From positions 15,050,345-15,114,344 of the forward strand of contig OX463863.1 in the NCBI GenBank assembly GCA_949825065.1: 64,000 bases of DNA. Direction: 5' to 3'. Of the stretch, positions 11,340-21,631 are shown piece after piece. Positions within the stretch are counted from its first letter, which is position 1. Every line of letters begins with the position of its first letter. A program made the translations under genes and the position numbers. The notes below the pieces were generated by a model that searched no databases, was not told the origin of the DNA, and saw nothing but the letters and a program-made list of their open reading frames with translations. Source of the DNA: Odontocerum albicorne (taxonomy: Eukaryota > Arthropoda > Insecta > Trichoptera > Odontoceridae).

Positions 11340-11530
11340 TATGTTTAAACCGTTGCACATCGCAAGCACCTCCATCCAACAGTTACGCAGTCACCCTTTG
11401 CTAGCTTAATAGCTTGTCACATGTTTATTGCGCGCAAGGGCTGTCCAATCATCTATATTGATAATGCAAGTCCACATAAAGGGACATTTTGTTACAACAC
11501 AAGCCATGATTTAATGATAATTTTTAATAT
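11340..11530 (+). pseudogene. Possible retroelement integrase relic
   Basis: One frame gives SLIACHMFIARKGCPIIYIDNAS, similar in layout to integrase core segments of BEL/Pao or Gypsy elements (F-I-x-R-x-G-x-P then an I-Y-x-D-N box). Only about 40 residues are legible. An LTR-like sequence follows 260 bases downstream. The assignment is tentative. Confidence 0.35.
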
Positions 11531-11791
11531 ATGTGACACACACGTCTGATACAGACAAATTTTTTTATTATTCTTTGTTTTAATGTGTTTATTCAGTTAT
11601 ATTAAATTATTAATAATATTACTTATACTTCTTTCATTATCTTAAACAATGCAACTTCTTCAATCCACATTCTCTTATCAAGTCACCATTCCTTATTCTG
11701 TTTTAAGTTGTCTATTCACACATTTTGTTTTAATATAATTATAAAAATTAACAAAGTAATGAATGTCAAAAATGTCATTGAAGGATTATAT

Positions 11792-12262
11792 TGTAGGGAA
11801 TACCGACCTCCCTAAATATTGTCAACATGCACGGTCAACGACCGATGAATCAACCTTTGAATATGTACAAAGATCACATACCAGAACGTCAATACTGTTA
11901 ACACGCAAATAATATTTACATCGCATTCCACGGTAGAGAGAGAACGCATCGCGTTGTCTCACCGTTTCGGCAATAAATACTCTACCCACTATATCATTGG
12001 CAACGTCTGCGACCACCTCGGAACGCACAGGAGTGAGATCAAGATATACCGCGGAAGCATTCACGCGCCCCGTTCTGAAATTGTATATATACCTACTTAT
12101 CAACAAATAAAGGGCACTTGTTATTATTCGCTTGACCATTCATTGCTGTTTACTATTTATTGATTATTCACTCTCACTTTTTCGCATTCCTGAATCGACG
12201 TATTTTATTTTAAATACAAAACAAATCAAAATCATCACGACGTATCAAATTAAGCATCCCGC
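11792..12262 (+). mobile_element. Probable LTR and primer-binding region of an LTR retrotransposon
   Basis: The stretch begins tgtagggaataccg and has a TATA-like box (tgtatatatacc, about 12080) and an aataaa at about 12105. Just after it lies aattgatgaccccgaacg, which resembles the short conserved segment after the 5' LTR of Gypsy/BEL elements. It is higher in G+C than the flanks. No gag or pol ORF follows, because a DNA element starts at 12379, and no second LTR is seen. Confidence 0.45.
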
Positions 12263-12378
12263 TTAATTGATGACCCCGAACGAAAAGGAACACAGAATTC
12301 TACTAAAGCGAATACAGAGATGTCAACAACATCATCATCAGCACGTCCTACTAGGACATACGCTAAAATATCCACATA

Positions 12379-12920
12379 AAGGGTCTTTAAAATTGAGCGG
12401 TTTTTTTTAATTCTTGGATAAAACATAGATGGCGTCGCGATTTTGCCTGTGTCTTGTGACATTTGGGAAGTGTAATATACAACATTTATAAAAATGGAGT
12501 CGTATATAATACAACAATGCATTCAAATTGAGAATTATTTTATGTATTGTAATCTCTAGAAACGGTGATGTTAATTGCCCATCAAGATCATGTGATCTGA
12601 CACCGTTGGACTATTTTCTCTGGGGTTATGTGAAAAGTCAGGTCTATAGGAATGACTCCTGATCAATTGCTGAGCTGAATGACGAAATTATTCGCATTAT
12701 TGTTGAGTCAGAATTGCAATTATGCCAAAAAGTCATAATTTTTTTTGACAAAAGAATGGACATCTGTGGAGCTGCTAGAGGTGGACATTTGACTGATATT
12801 GTTTTTTGTGTTTAAATGTCATACATTATACTTCAATGACGAATGAAAAGTTTTTTGAAATCAAAGCAAATTGTGTGTATTATTCAAGAATTAAAAAAGT
12901 GATCAATTTGAAAGACCCAT
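12379..12920 (+). mobile_element. Non-autonomous mariner-like element, DUF4817-type transposase relic (copy 1)
   Basis: The ends aagggtcttta and aaagaccca(t) are inverted repeats beside TA. The interior encodes a start (MESYIIQQ) that jumps, through an internal deletion, to NGDVNCPSRSCDLTPLDYF LWGYVKSQVY and ends CGAARGGHLTDIVF. This is the C-terminal part of the insect transposase type with a DUF4817 N-terminus; the last catalytic Asp is the one in TPLDYF. It has several stops. The copy at 54630-55172 has the same deletion junction. Confidence 0.8.
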
Positions 12921-12929
12921 TACATCGAA

Positions 12930-13125
12930 AAATGAGTTTTTTGTTGGCCTACCATCAGTGCACTATAAAGGAGTAGCATTAAACAGAGTTTCTGAATTAA
13001 AAGATTTGGGAGTAACCTTTGATTTCAAACTCACGTCCGTTAACCATATCTCGCGTTTGATATCGAACTGTTACAAACGACTCGGTTTTATAATGAGAAA
13101 ATATCAAGAGAATTTAACGGCATGC
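12930..13125 (+). pseudogene. Non-LTR retrotransposon RT C-terminal fragment
   Basis: The frame reads VSELKDLGVTFDFKLTSVNH and then CYKRLGFIMRKYQEN. This is the connection region after the palm of jockey/CR1-type reverse transcriptases (LGVxFDxxLxFxxHI ... LGFIMR). No palm motif is preserved here, so it is a short dead fragment. Confidence 0.7.
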
Positions 13126-13344
13126 CGATAGTGATATTGAAGGAAGTGTATCGACAGGAAACAAAGTAATTGTTAGATTAAGTTATTTTCATAGTCAAAT
13201 ATTTTAGTAAATAACATTCGACTGACATTTTAAATTTACTCTAAATATAGAATACTCAAATGTGTCGATACGTTGCATGTAAACCGACATTTACCAATTT
13301 CATGAACTTGATACTGACGTATACACCTTCAATTTAAATTTAAA

Positions 13345-13530
13345 AGAATTCATGAAGTCACTTGACACTGGCGTATACTCCCTCATATATAGTTCACAGC
13401 AATTATTCTAGAAAGAAAAGTGTCTATGCATTACTTGACACTGGCGTATACTCCTTCATATATAGATGTTCACGGCCATTACTTAAGAAGAAAAGGTCTA
13501 TGGTTTATAGAACCTCACGGCCATTATTCA
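13345..13530 (+). repeat. Dispersed repeat with cttgacactggcgtatactcc (three units)
   Basis: Near-copies of cttgacactggcgtatactcc followed by ttcatatatag and ttcacggccatta occur at about 13361 and 13434, with a final partial unit ending about 13530. The same module occurs reversed at 26695-26985, forward at 27050-27100, and as one copy at about 55580. It has no coding sense and its nature is unknown. Confidence 0.7.
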
Positions 13531-13597
13531 AGGAGTCTATTTTTTAAATTATGTAGTTAACTGTTCATCGTTTTTTTATTGCGTGCTTCAAATGATC

Positions 13598-13716
13598 AAA
13601 CTTCCGGTAAGTCGTATCACCTCGGTGTTCTGCACAACATGTGAATGTGCAGGACGATTCGGGCGCAGTTTCGCTGTAAAGTATGTGGCTCTCTTGCAAT
13701 ACTGAAAAGCCATCCT
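13598..13716 (+). promoter_or_regulatory. Conserved leader region upstream of the exon at 13806
   Basis: The best-preserved copy: cttccggtaagtcgtatcacc, ggtgttctgcacaacatgtg, gtgcaggacgattcgggcg, then ggctctcttgcaa. ccG/GTAAGT looks like a 5' splice donor, so a short non-coding exon may end at 13602 and splice to the exon at 13806. Repeated conservation next to first exons supports a functional promoter or 5' UTR role. Confidence 0.55.
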
Positions 13717-13805
13717 GTCCTGACTTGTCTCGTGAAAGCTATAGAATATCTGTCAAGCATTATTATAAACTGAATTTTGTAGTATTAATATGTGTATGTT
13801 AACAG

Positions 13806-14006
13806 GTGATAGGGAAATGATGGATTCTCTGGCACACAAGGAAGCTGCAGAGGTGACTGTGAAGGAAGAAAAGGCAGAAGATGGGGATACTGCAGCAGTG
13901 TTCCCCGAGTATGACATGAATATACATGAGGCAGATATCAAACAGGAATGTTCACGAGATTCTTGTGCGGATTTCAGACATGTTGGTGATAGCACAACAG
14001 TACCAC
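13806..14006 (+). CDS. Intact orphan exon 1 (acidic VKEE/IKQEC module)
   Basis: It follows a taacag acceptor and ends at a GTAAGC donor. ATG at 13817 gives MMDSLAHKEAAEVTVKEEK, then AEDGDTAAVFPEYD and IHEADIKQECSRD, open to the donor. It holds two psi-K-x-E motifs (VKEE, IKQE). It has 190 coding bases and ends in phase 1, exactly as exon 1 of genes B, C and D. No exon 2 or finger exon follows before gene C. It could be an alternative first exon of gene C, 24 kb upstream of exon 2 at 38055, or a stranded duplicate. It is the cleanest first exon in the window. Confidence 0.65.
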
Positions 14007-14182
14007 GTAAGCTGATTTCTTATACTGCTTTTAATAGACTACTATTTAAAAGTTCCATTTCCATCGCATCATCCGAGTAATTAATCCGTACCGCACAGGA
14101 CATATGTGTATTTCTTGCTTAATTTACCTTAAAGCTTATTTTACCTATTTCATATATGTTTATGCTATATTTTATAACTATA

Positions 14183-14757
14183 TTCAAGAAAATGTAGCAT
14201 GGTCCCTGTGACGTTTGAAATGTCATGTCTCAAAGGGATGGGGTAAAATCGTAATTTTTTTTACAAATCGAATCGTTTTTTTATAAATCGAAAAATAATT
14301 TTTCACTATACTGACGTTTTAATTCCTAATTTTCATTAGACTGACTTTCTAATGTACTGTATGATTTGTATCTATCTTTAAATAGGCCAAGATCCACTAT
14401 GAATCAATACCAATTACGAACATTTAATTTTATGTATAAAAAAAATCGAAAATCTAATTATCGTATACCCCATCCCTAGCCAATACAGACTGACGTAGTG
14501 ACTTTTGATGTACGTCGCCAAATATTATTTAATTTTAACAAACTGCCACATTTTTGCTAATTTGTAACAAGATGTATTAATTTGTCATTATTGTTAGTTT
14601 CATGTAATGTATTTACCTAAATAACTTGCTATTTATTAGAATTGAGGCTTATATTAAAGTTGATAAAATAATTAAAATTGCTGAACGTCGTTACAAGGTT
14701 GTATTGATTGGGGCAAATTTGTGAAACATCACAGGGACCATGCTACATTTTCTTTAG
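14183..14757. mobile_element. MITE family 2, copy 1 (575 bp)
   Basis: Inverted ends (caagaaaatgtagcatggtc and the complement near 14740), TA on both sides, no ORF. It shares its core with the short family 1 MITEs and its full length with 38370-38928 and 62876-63435. Confidence 0.85.
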
Positions 14758-15229
14758 TATAGTACAGATACTGCCATCTCTGTAGAAGATTATGAATTTT
14801 TTTGTCGCTTAAGGTGATTTCTAATCGAGATATTATCATTTTTCTAAAATGACCCATTTGATTGCCGTTACGTGTCTAGAGTTGGCACGCTAAAGTTACT
14901 ATAAGTTCCTAAGGCTTTAGGAGGCACCGAAGCGCAGCAGGGCGGGCGCCCAGGCCCGCGTGTTCCGCCATGATTGTAGACCATGAGGAAATGTAGACAA
15001 ATGGTATGTAGACACAATCGGAAAGCTATCGTTGGTCAATTCGGACATGATCTTTTTTGATTGGTTCGAAGCCTGGACAAGATTATTTTTGAAAACATAC
15101 TGGTTTTTTATTATGATTTATGTGCTTTTTTATTTAAATGAAAATGTTAAACGGTTCTGTACCATCGATAAGAAAAAATCGCTTTATCAACTCATTTTTT
15201 GTATCCGATAGACATGATCTTTTTTTAAT
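14758..15229. other. No gene seen
   Basis: About 470 bases, including a G+C-rich patch near 14930-14985. No ORF or repeat is recognised. Confidence 0.4.
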
Positions 15230-16695
15230 GTTTCCTCCTCAATTATGTTCAACAGCCCCTGGGCCGTTGAAGCAATTTTTAAATATTTCTCGAATAATAG
15301 TGTTATCCATTCTGGCACGGACATTGTGTTCTGTAATAGAGATTAAACTTTCACGGGGTAATGGAAGTGCATCATCAATATGATTTTTAAATATTTCTCG
15401 AATAATAGTGTTATTCATTCTGGCACAGACATTGTGTTCTGTAATAGAGATTAAACTTTCACGGGGTAATGGAAGTGCATCATCAATATGATTTTTAAAT
15501 ATTTCTCGAATAATAGTGTTATTCATTCTGGCACAGACATTGTGTTCTGTAATAGAGATTAAACTTTCACGGGGTAATGGAAGTGCATCATCAATATGAT
15601 TTTTGACCTGGAGCACAGACTTTTGTTTCCCTTAAAATGTTATATAATATGCAGGCACATATAATCAAATTGTCTGTAGTTTCTGGGGCAGTAGCAATAG
15701 GTAGGAAAAAAAGTCTGAAATAACCGCATAAAATTCCAAAAGTATTTTCAGTTGTCCATCGAGCTCGAGATAGTCGATAGTTATACTATATATACAGCTT
15801 TTGATAGATCGTGTAGAGATTGCTGTCTTGAGTAAGGTTTCATCAAGGTATCATGCAGAGCAAAAGCTTCACCTTCTACGATCACACGGGGTGCAACATT
15901 ATCCGTTCCGGGTAGTGCTTTTGGTGCTGGTATATTGAATGTATTATTTTTATCTTTTTCCCTATTTTGCTTTTTTGGTAGATACCAGCATCTTCTTCTC
16001 TACCATGAGGACCGACATCAATAGCGGTGAATCTACAATCCGCGTCAACAACTGCTAGCAAAACTATTGAGTTACACTCTTTATAGTTATAATATACTGC
16101 CCTCATAAGTAAAAACGCAGCTAATAGCAAAAGTTAAGTTTTGAGAAAATTGCACTTTATGTTTTTCATTGCTGCTTAAAAATGTCGTGATTCATAAACA
16201 AAAAAGCGGTTAAATGTGATTCATATGCAAAAACGCAGCAAACGCATAGGCACTTGCTGTCTTTTTGCTTATGAATCACATTTTACTGATTTTTTGCTTA
16301 GAAAACCCTAGCATTTTGTAAAATTAAAGAAGACATTATGTCGATTTTTGTATTGAAATAAATAGTTTGCTGTATTTTTTCTTATGGATCATGGTTCGGA
16401 ATTGGATATGGAATATTGCCTCATACTTTTGATTTTTTCCCACTGCTTTTGGGGGCCTTTATCCTTGTGTGTTTCCCATCTATCGCTTCAACGCAGTTAG
16501 GATAATTCCATTTTGAAAAAAATAGACTACTGAATTTTACATAGTTGATCGCCGGTGGGAGAGGGTATAATTAACTTGAACATTCTTTTGATAATGGTCT
16601 CAGCAACTTCTCTTACTATGACACTTATCCATGAATGGCTTACTCGACACTGGTAAGCGAGCGATTGAAAAGACTCTCCCGTGGCCAAATGCCTG
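15230..16695 (-). pseudogene. PIF/Harbinger transposase relic
   Basis: Minus-strand segments follow the order of a PIF/Harbinger (DDE_Tnp_4) transposase. A cag acceptor at about 16694 leads into HLATGESFQSLAYQ and VSHSWISVIVREV. Next come KWNYPNCVEAIDGKH with the first catalytic Asp, NSIVLLAVVDADCRFT with the second, VIVEGEAFALHDTLMKPYS, SMDN (in place of the usual IENTFGIL start), and a tail ending IREIFKNCFNGPGAVEH. The third acidic residue region (RVIVEGEAF) shows Glu or Gly where DEAF is usual. Several stops and shifts break the frame. Near the C-terminus a 108-bp segment is tandemly tripled. It would have cut and pasted a DNA element; it is inactive now. Confidence 0.85.
15268..15602 (-). 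repeat. 108-bp tandem repeat (36 codons) in the Harbinger C-terminus
   Basis: Three near-identical 108-bp units encode, on the minus strand, NHIDDALPLPRESLISITEH and then NVCARMNNTIIREIFK. The unit is an exact number of codons, so the 125-codon frame is open through all three. The unit nearest the gene end differs at two residues (VRARMD); the others are nearly identical. Confidence 0.93.
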
Positions 16696-16730
16696 AAAAA
16701 TAGAAATAAAATCATTTTTATTTTTTGCAG

Positions 16731-17344
16731 GTACTGACTGCTGTAAAAGATGTGCCTACGTAAGGGATTGTTATATTCGGCGGAGAGGAAAACCTGGCAC
16801 TGGTTCAGGAGGAGAAGCAGCGAAGAAGAGGTCTGATCTATCATTCTTGGATAGCATTCCTTCATCACAAAGAAACCCAATTACCAATGTTGTCTTAGAT
16901 GAGCTCCACGAGAGTGAAATCACGGAGGGTACACAGGCTGATGTTGAAGAAAACATATCTCACATTGATAGAACAGAAAATATGACAAGATTCAATTGTA
17001 ATACACATAATAAAAAATATGGTGATAATAACAAAGGGGTTGTTAGCAAATACGAATTGGTGAGAGGAAAGAAAAAGAAAAAATTAACACACTCTGAGGA
17101 ACGATTGCAGCTACTGAAAGAAATAGCTCGGCGAAATGCAACTCCGGCTCAAAATAAATTGGATGAAACAGACCTTTTCTTCAACTCTATGGCGAAAATT
17201 GTAAAAAAGCTTCCTCGGCGTGAACAAATTCAATTGAGGATGCAAATTGCGTCGTGGGTTGATAATGCTGAATTAAGAAGAATTGAAATTGAGTCAAGAC
17301 CAACCAACTCGTTCATCAAGACCAAGCTCAACACCGAGCGCTAG
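16731..17344 (+). CDS. MADF-BESS-type protein, 3' exon (Harbinger-associated)
   Basis: After a ttttttgcag acceptor, the frame reads YVRDCYIRRRGKPGTGSGG, the end of a MADF (Myb/SANT-like) domain. It continues through a polar, Lys-rich linker and ends with DLFFNSMAKIVKKLPRREQ IQLRMQI, a clear BESS motif. The exon is open from about 16755 to the stop at 17344. PIF/Harbinger elements commonly carry such a second DNA-binding protein, and the transposase relic lies next to it on the other strand. The N-terminal part of MADF (first helix) is not found upstream. It could be an element gene or a captured host gene. Confidence 0.7.
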
Positions 17345-17524
17345 CGCTAGCTTTCCAAATGCGATGCTTTCCCCAACAACAATTAGTGAAACATGGAATG
17401 ACCATAGATTATTTTATTACATTTCAGATACAAATATGAGTATTTCAAACGAGTCACGTCAAAACAACGAGTCATCATGAAGACCGAGCACAACCTGTGA
17501 CCTGTAATGTTCCAGAAATTGTTC

Positions 17525-17830
17525 TTTATTTATTTAAAACTTATTGCAAATAGAATCTGGCGAGCTTATTGCCAGGCAGCAATCTCTTTCAACCAACCAG
17601 ACAAAAGTAAATGAAGCAAGTTACGTGGTCGCATAAATCATTCAAATGACTATCCATCCCCACGGAATCCATAAACACATACGTGAGCATATGCCCACGA
17701 ACCCCACAAAGAAGGACATTCCTTTTCATGTAAGGTGAGATATCATCAATCAAAAGAAAATGAAGAAAAAGTTCTTTCCCCAGCATCAAATCAAAAGCTC
17801 ACTTTTGCCTTCAATGATGGACATTTTTTT
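17525..17830 (-). mobile_element. LINE 3' UTR fragment (copy 1)
   Basis: Reversed, this ends tctggttggttgaaagagat, then ttgcaataag and an (aaat)-like tail. The same sequence follows the RT C-terminus at 36360-36630 (+) and at 60845-61190 (-). No coding part is kept here. Confidence 0.75.
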
Positions 17831-17969
17831 TTAATATGTATCCTTATTATAATACAATTATTATGTATTAAAATTATTATTATAATCAAATTATTATATT
17901 GTTTGTGATGCATGTACATACCTTACGAGTATACATAACGTTTCTTCTAGGCATATTGGCCTTTTGTGT

Positions 17970-18350
17970 CTATTATATGGTTTTGTGTCTATCAGTGAAG
18001 TCATCTCTTATGTGATTCAGTACATAATCAAACAATTCTAGTGTTAAGCTTAAGTATTGCACCTTAATCCAAAAACACATATTGCAGGTTTCCCAAAATT
18101 TGATCGTAAAAATAACTAATAAACTTCCTGCCCGGTATCCCACGGCGGAGCTTTTCAGAGAGTATCGGGTCCTGAACATAGGTAATTTGCATCTCAAATC
18201 CATTCTCTGGCACTATCATCGAGAGGAAGGGAAGATGCAGACTCGGCAGAGACACATGACACGCATGGCAACTGATCAAATGTTCAACATCCCTAGAGTT
18301 AAAACCTTTTTTGCCCAAAGGCAATATGCCTATTTAGCTTCCATGACATA
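17970..18350 (+). pseudogene. Non-LTR retrotransposon RT C-terminal fragment
   Basis: An open stretch gives LKYCTLIQKHILQV, ITNKLPARYPTAELFREYRV and, near its end, IPRVKTFFAQRQYAYLA followed by YNGVPNSIR. This is the typical C-terminal region of jockey/CR1-like ORF2 proteins (YPTxxLFxEYxVLNI ... YNxLPxSIR). The palm is missing, so it is inactive. Confidence 0.75.
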
Positions 18351-18512
18351 CAATGGCGTGCCGAATTCAATAAGGGTAAAGGGAGGAAAACAATTTAGGC
18401 AGTCGATCGGAGTGTGCTTGTTATTGCGACAGGAGTTTGAGTACTTGGGCTTGCAAGAGGAATGACTTGTGGAAAAGGTTTGTGTGGGTTTTTTTTTGTT
18501 ATTGGGAGTTAC

Positions 18513-19785
18513 TTAGTTCGGTCCGTTTCCAAAAGATGGCTCTGGCTGTTATGAATGGTTCATAGTGACAGCCGATTTTGGCGGTTTCAGAGAGGTTAGA
18601 CATCTGCCAATAATATTCAGTTTATATCGCTTTGAGTTTCATGCAAAAACCTTGTTTTGTACAGTGTTGAAAATGTCGAATTTTGTGTTAACCAAGCAGC
18701 ATTTGCGGGAGGTTTTAATTTTCTGCTTTAATTGGAAGAAAAGTGCAGCTGAAGCCCATCGAATGCTTGTCGAAGTTTATGGTGACGCTGCTCCAACTGA
18801 TAAATCATGTAGGGAATGGTTTCGACGTTTCAAGGATGGAGATTTCAGCGTCGAAGACAAACCTCGCTCTGGACAGCTAAAAATATTCGAGGACAAAGAA
18901 TTAAAGGCATTACTCGAAGAAGATCGGAGTCAAACGCAATAGGAGCTTGCAGAATCATTGGGAATGACTCAACAAGCCGTTTCCGTACGATTGAGAGCCA
19001 TGGGAATGATTAAAAAACAAGGGAATTGGGTGCCTGATGAACTGAAACCGAGAGACGTTGAAAAGCGATTTTTCACTTGCGAGCAGCTGATTCAAAGGCA
19101 ACAAAGAAAAGGTTTTTTGCATCGGATTGTAACTGGAGATGAGAAGTGGATATTCTACGACAACCCCAAGAAGAAAAAATACTACGCTAAGCCCAGTCAA
19201 TCATTGCCATCGACCTCAACATCAACACCAAAACCGAACATACATGGTTCGAAGATCATGCTCTGTATCTGGTGGGACCAAAGGGGTGTTGTTTACTATG
19301 AGGTGCTGAAACCTGGCGATTCCATTACAGGTGATCGGTATCGGCTACAATGAATTCGTTTGAGCCGTGCATTGCGAGAAAAACGGCCGGAATACGAGCA
19401 AAGACATGATAAATTTATTCTTCTTCATGACAACGCTCGGCCTCATGTCGCAAAAGTCGAAAAAAAATATTTGGAAACGCTCAAATGGGATGTTTTACCG
19501 CACCCGCCGTATTCTCCGGACATTGCTCCTTCTGATTACTGGTTGTTCCGAAGGATGCAGCACGATTTGGCAGGTCACCGGTTCACTTCTTTCGTAGAAA
19601 CCGAAAATTGGCTCTAAACTTGGATCGCCTCAAAAGACGAGTCATTTTTTCGAGATGGAATTCGAAAATTGCCTGAGAGATGGGAAAAGTAATAGCCAGC
19701 GATGGACAATACTTTAATTGATCTGTTCATTCATTTTGTTTAGAAATAAATGCATTTTTGAACACAAAAAAACGGACCGAACTAA
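18513..19785 (+). mobile_element. mariner element, near full length
   Basis: The ends ttagttcggtccgtttcc and its complement (19766-19785, aacggaccgaactaa) are inverted repeats with TA at the borders. The length of about 1.27 kb is that of complete mariners. It holds one transposase gene in the + orientation (18673-19692). Confidence 0.93.
18673..19692 (+). pseudogene. mariner transposase, one frame with three nonsense codons
   Basis: From ATG 18673 to TAA 19690-19692 a single frame covers 340 codons, the normal mariner size. The N-terminal helix-turn-helix pair reads SCREWFRRFKDGDFSV and DKPRSGQ. The DD34D catalytic set is intact: TGDEKW (first Asp), LHDNARPH (second) and IAPSDYWLF (third, 34 residues on). 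There are no frameshifts, only stops at about 18940 (after RSQTQ), 19351 (after YRLQ) and 19615 (after ENWL). The mariner signature WVPDEL is present. It is a young copy, dead by point mutation alone. Confidence 0.93.
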
Positions 19786-20299
19786 TTTGTACACCCAATA
19801 TATTTGTAGTTTTGTACGTGAAATAATGAATTACGTGAAAAACACGAAATGCATAGATTCTGCTGGTTTATATTTCCCACGCATAACTTCTCGCTCGTTA
19901 AGCGTTCGAGAACTCGCAGTCTGCTTGCAGCGACACCACGGGCAGCAGCGTGTCATTTTTGTAACTACTCAGTTTTGATGGGGTTCGACAGGTTGAGACT
20001 CGTCTTTCATTATTCTCTGATTCTTGTCGACGTGTATAGTAGTCTGTTCAGTGTAGTGCAGCTCTATACTTCTCTATAGTCTCGACGTCTAGTGATCTAT
20101 AATAGTAGTATTCAAACAAGACAAGTGTTTCAAGCTGAGGCAAGATGATGATGAAGTGTGGTAATCCTTTTGGGAATTAATAGAGCTCTGGACACGCAAC
20201 TTGTCCGATCGCATCAGAGTGAGTCCCAGAGTGTTCGACGAATCTTACGTAACAATTTATTGCCAATTCAAAGTTAAAGTCATCTACAGTATTTTTTTT
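19786..20299. other. No gene recognised
   Basis: About 510 bases. Short ORFs of 76-86 codons exist but carry no motif. It could belong to an unidentified element. Confidence 0.4.
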
Positions 20300-20434
20300 A
20301 ACTGCAAATCCTTGTTTTCTTCGGAGAATTTATGCCCATCTCTATTCCACTATCTTTAAATTCCCGAACGATTGTTTGTACTCGTTTGACCGATTATTTT
20401 GTCGTCTCGGCTACCTGCTTTATAATGAGTTCTA
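20300..20434 (-). pseudogene. Possible transposase helix-turn-helix fragment
   Basis: The minus strand reads VKRVQTIVREFKDSGIEMG, then SPKKTR. This looks like the N-terminal helix-turn-helix of IS630/Tc1-like insect transposases. It is only about 40 residues, so the call is tentative. Confidence 0.35.
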
Positions 20435-20482
20435 CCTAAAAATACACACATATTTTCCCTAAAATATGTGTGTATTTTTAGG
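20435..20482. repeat. Perfect 22-bp inverted repeat, 4-base loop
   Basis: The arms 20435-20456 and 20461-20482 are exact complements (cctaaaaatacacacatatt.. arm), separated by ccct. It would form a hairpin in RNA or a cruciform in DNA. No gene context explains it. Confidence 0.9.
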
Positions 20483-20894
20483 GAAATAATTACCGAATTT
20501 ATGGCTTCGTGCATCTTTTTTAATTATGTGTTTACATTTAAAACCATTTTTTTAGTTTGTCCCGATAATGCTCTTCCTCGTCCCAATTGACTGTATTCCG
20601 ACATCTCGATACTTAATGAATACCGTGTATTTCGCCCAACTGATTATTAACTTACGCCCATTCTTCCACATCCATTCCATTCCCTAACGAAGTAATGCCG
20701 ACCTATCCCTGTGTGTGTTATCGCCGTCCAATACGAAGTCGTTACGTCACAGATTTTTTACAGGGACCAATCAGTGCAGATTAGTACTCAGATTTATCAA
20801 CGCTAACGCGATCATACAAGTTGCGTAGCCACAGCTATACAGGTGCACTTATTTTAGTGATATATTATTAATTAGTACATCTATTTTTTAGGCG

Positions 20895-21326
20895 TTAAAC
20901 ATGAATTCGAAGAAAAAAAACTCGTTGATGAAAAAAGGAAATTCAGTAACCGTTGGGAAGACGATTATTTCTTCATAATGCATAACTCCAAATTAACGTG
21001 TTTAATTTGTAGAGAAACAGTAGCTGCTTTTAAATAATTTAATGTTAAAAAACACCATGAAACGAAACATAATGACTATTTGAAATTTGACGCGGAAGTG
21101 AGGAAATGTAAGCTTACCAGTCTTAAATGTCAATTAAAAGCCCAACGAAGTATGTTCGGTTCATCGTTACAACAATCATCCAATACCGTCAAAGCAAGTT
21201 ATTCTGTCGCATTGTTAATTGCAAAAAAAATTAAGCCATTTTCGGACAGGGAATTAGTAAAAAACTGTGTTCAAGCCATTGTAAAGGATATTTTGCCCGA
21301 TAAAAGTAAATTATTTTCAAGCTTAA
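20895..21326 (+). pseudogene. hAT-type transposase N-terminus (BED-like finger), truncated
   Basis: The frame reads KKRKFSNRWEDDYFFIMHN, then LTCLICRETVAAFK, a stop, and KKHHETKHNDYLKFD: a BED/C2CH finger with C-x2-C and H-x4-H. It continues SVALLIAKKIKPFSDRELV and ILPDKSKLFSS. This matches the start of ZBED5/FAM200-like hAT transposases. The coding sequence ends abruptly at a TTAA where another element begins (21323-21326). One stop near 21036 breaks the finger. Confidence 0.8.
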
Positions 21327-21487
21327 CCCTTTAAGTGCCGGAAGTTATTAGTATGGCCGTACGCAGCAGGCCGTGATTTTTTCAACAAAAATAAAACCTA
21401 AAAAAATGATATATTTTGTATACAGATATAAAGGATATTATGAAAACTTACCAAATATATACACCGTGTGGCGTTTGAGCTGCCTTC
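21327..21487. mobile_element. Fragment of the TTAA element family of 3084-3847
   Basis: It starts just after TTAA with ccctttaagtgccgg and matches the reverse complement of about 3700-3847. The match ends near gagctgcc (about 21480). No right end or second TTAA was found, so it is truncated or rearranged. Confidence 0.7.
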
Positions 21488-21584
21488 TAGGGAGGCGGTT
21501 GTTGGTAGGTGTTAAGTGTATTTCTGTGTGTGGTATTCTGGTATTCACCATCCTTTACATATGTGAATGCCATGGTCTCCTTTG

Positions 21585-21631
21585 CCTTCTCTACCTGACA
21601 ACATCAACAAGATGTTGTCAGGTAGAGAAGG
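21585..21631. repeat. Perfect 21-bp inverted repeat, 5-base loop
   Basis: The arms ccttctctacctgacaacat(c) and its exact complement flank aacaa. No match to the TIRs elsewhere in the window. Possible small hairpin; function unknown. Confidence 0.9.

Noticed and set aside
14930..14985. CpG-island-like promoter
   Set aside because: The G+C-rich patch is under 60 bases and there is no gene or leader beside it.
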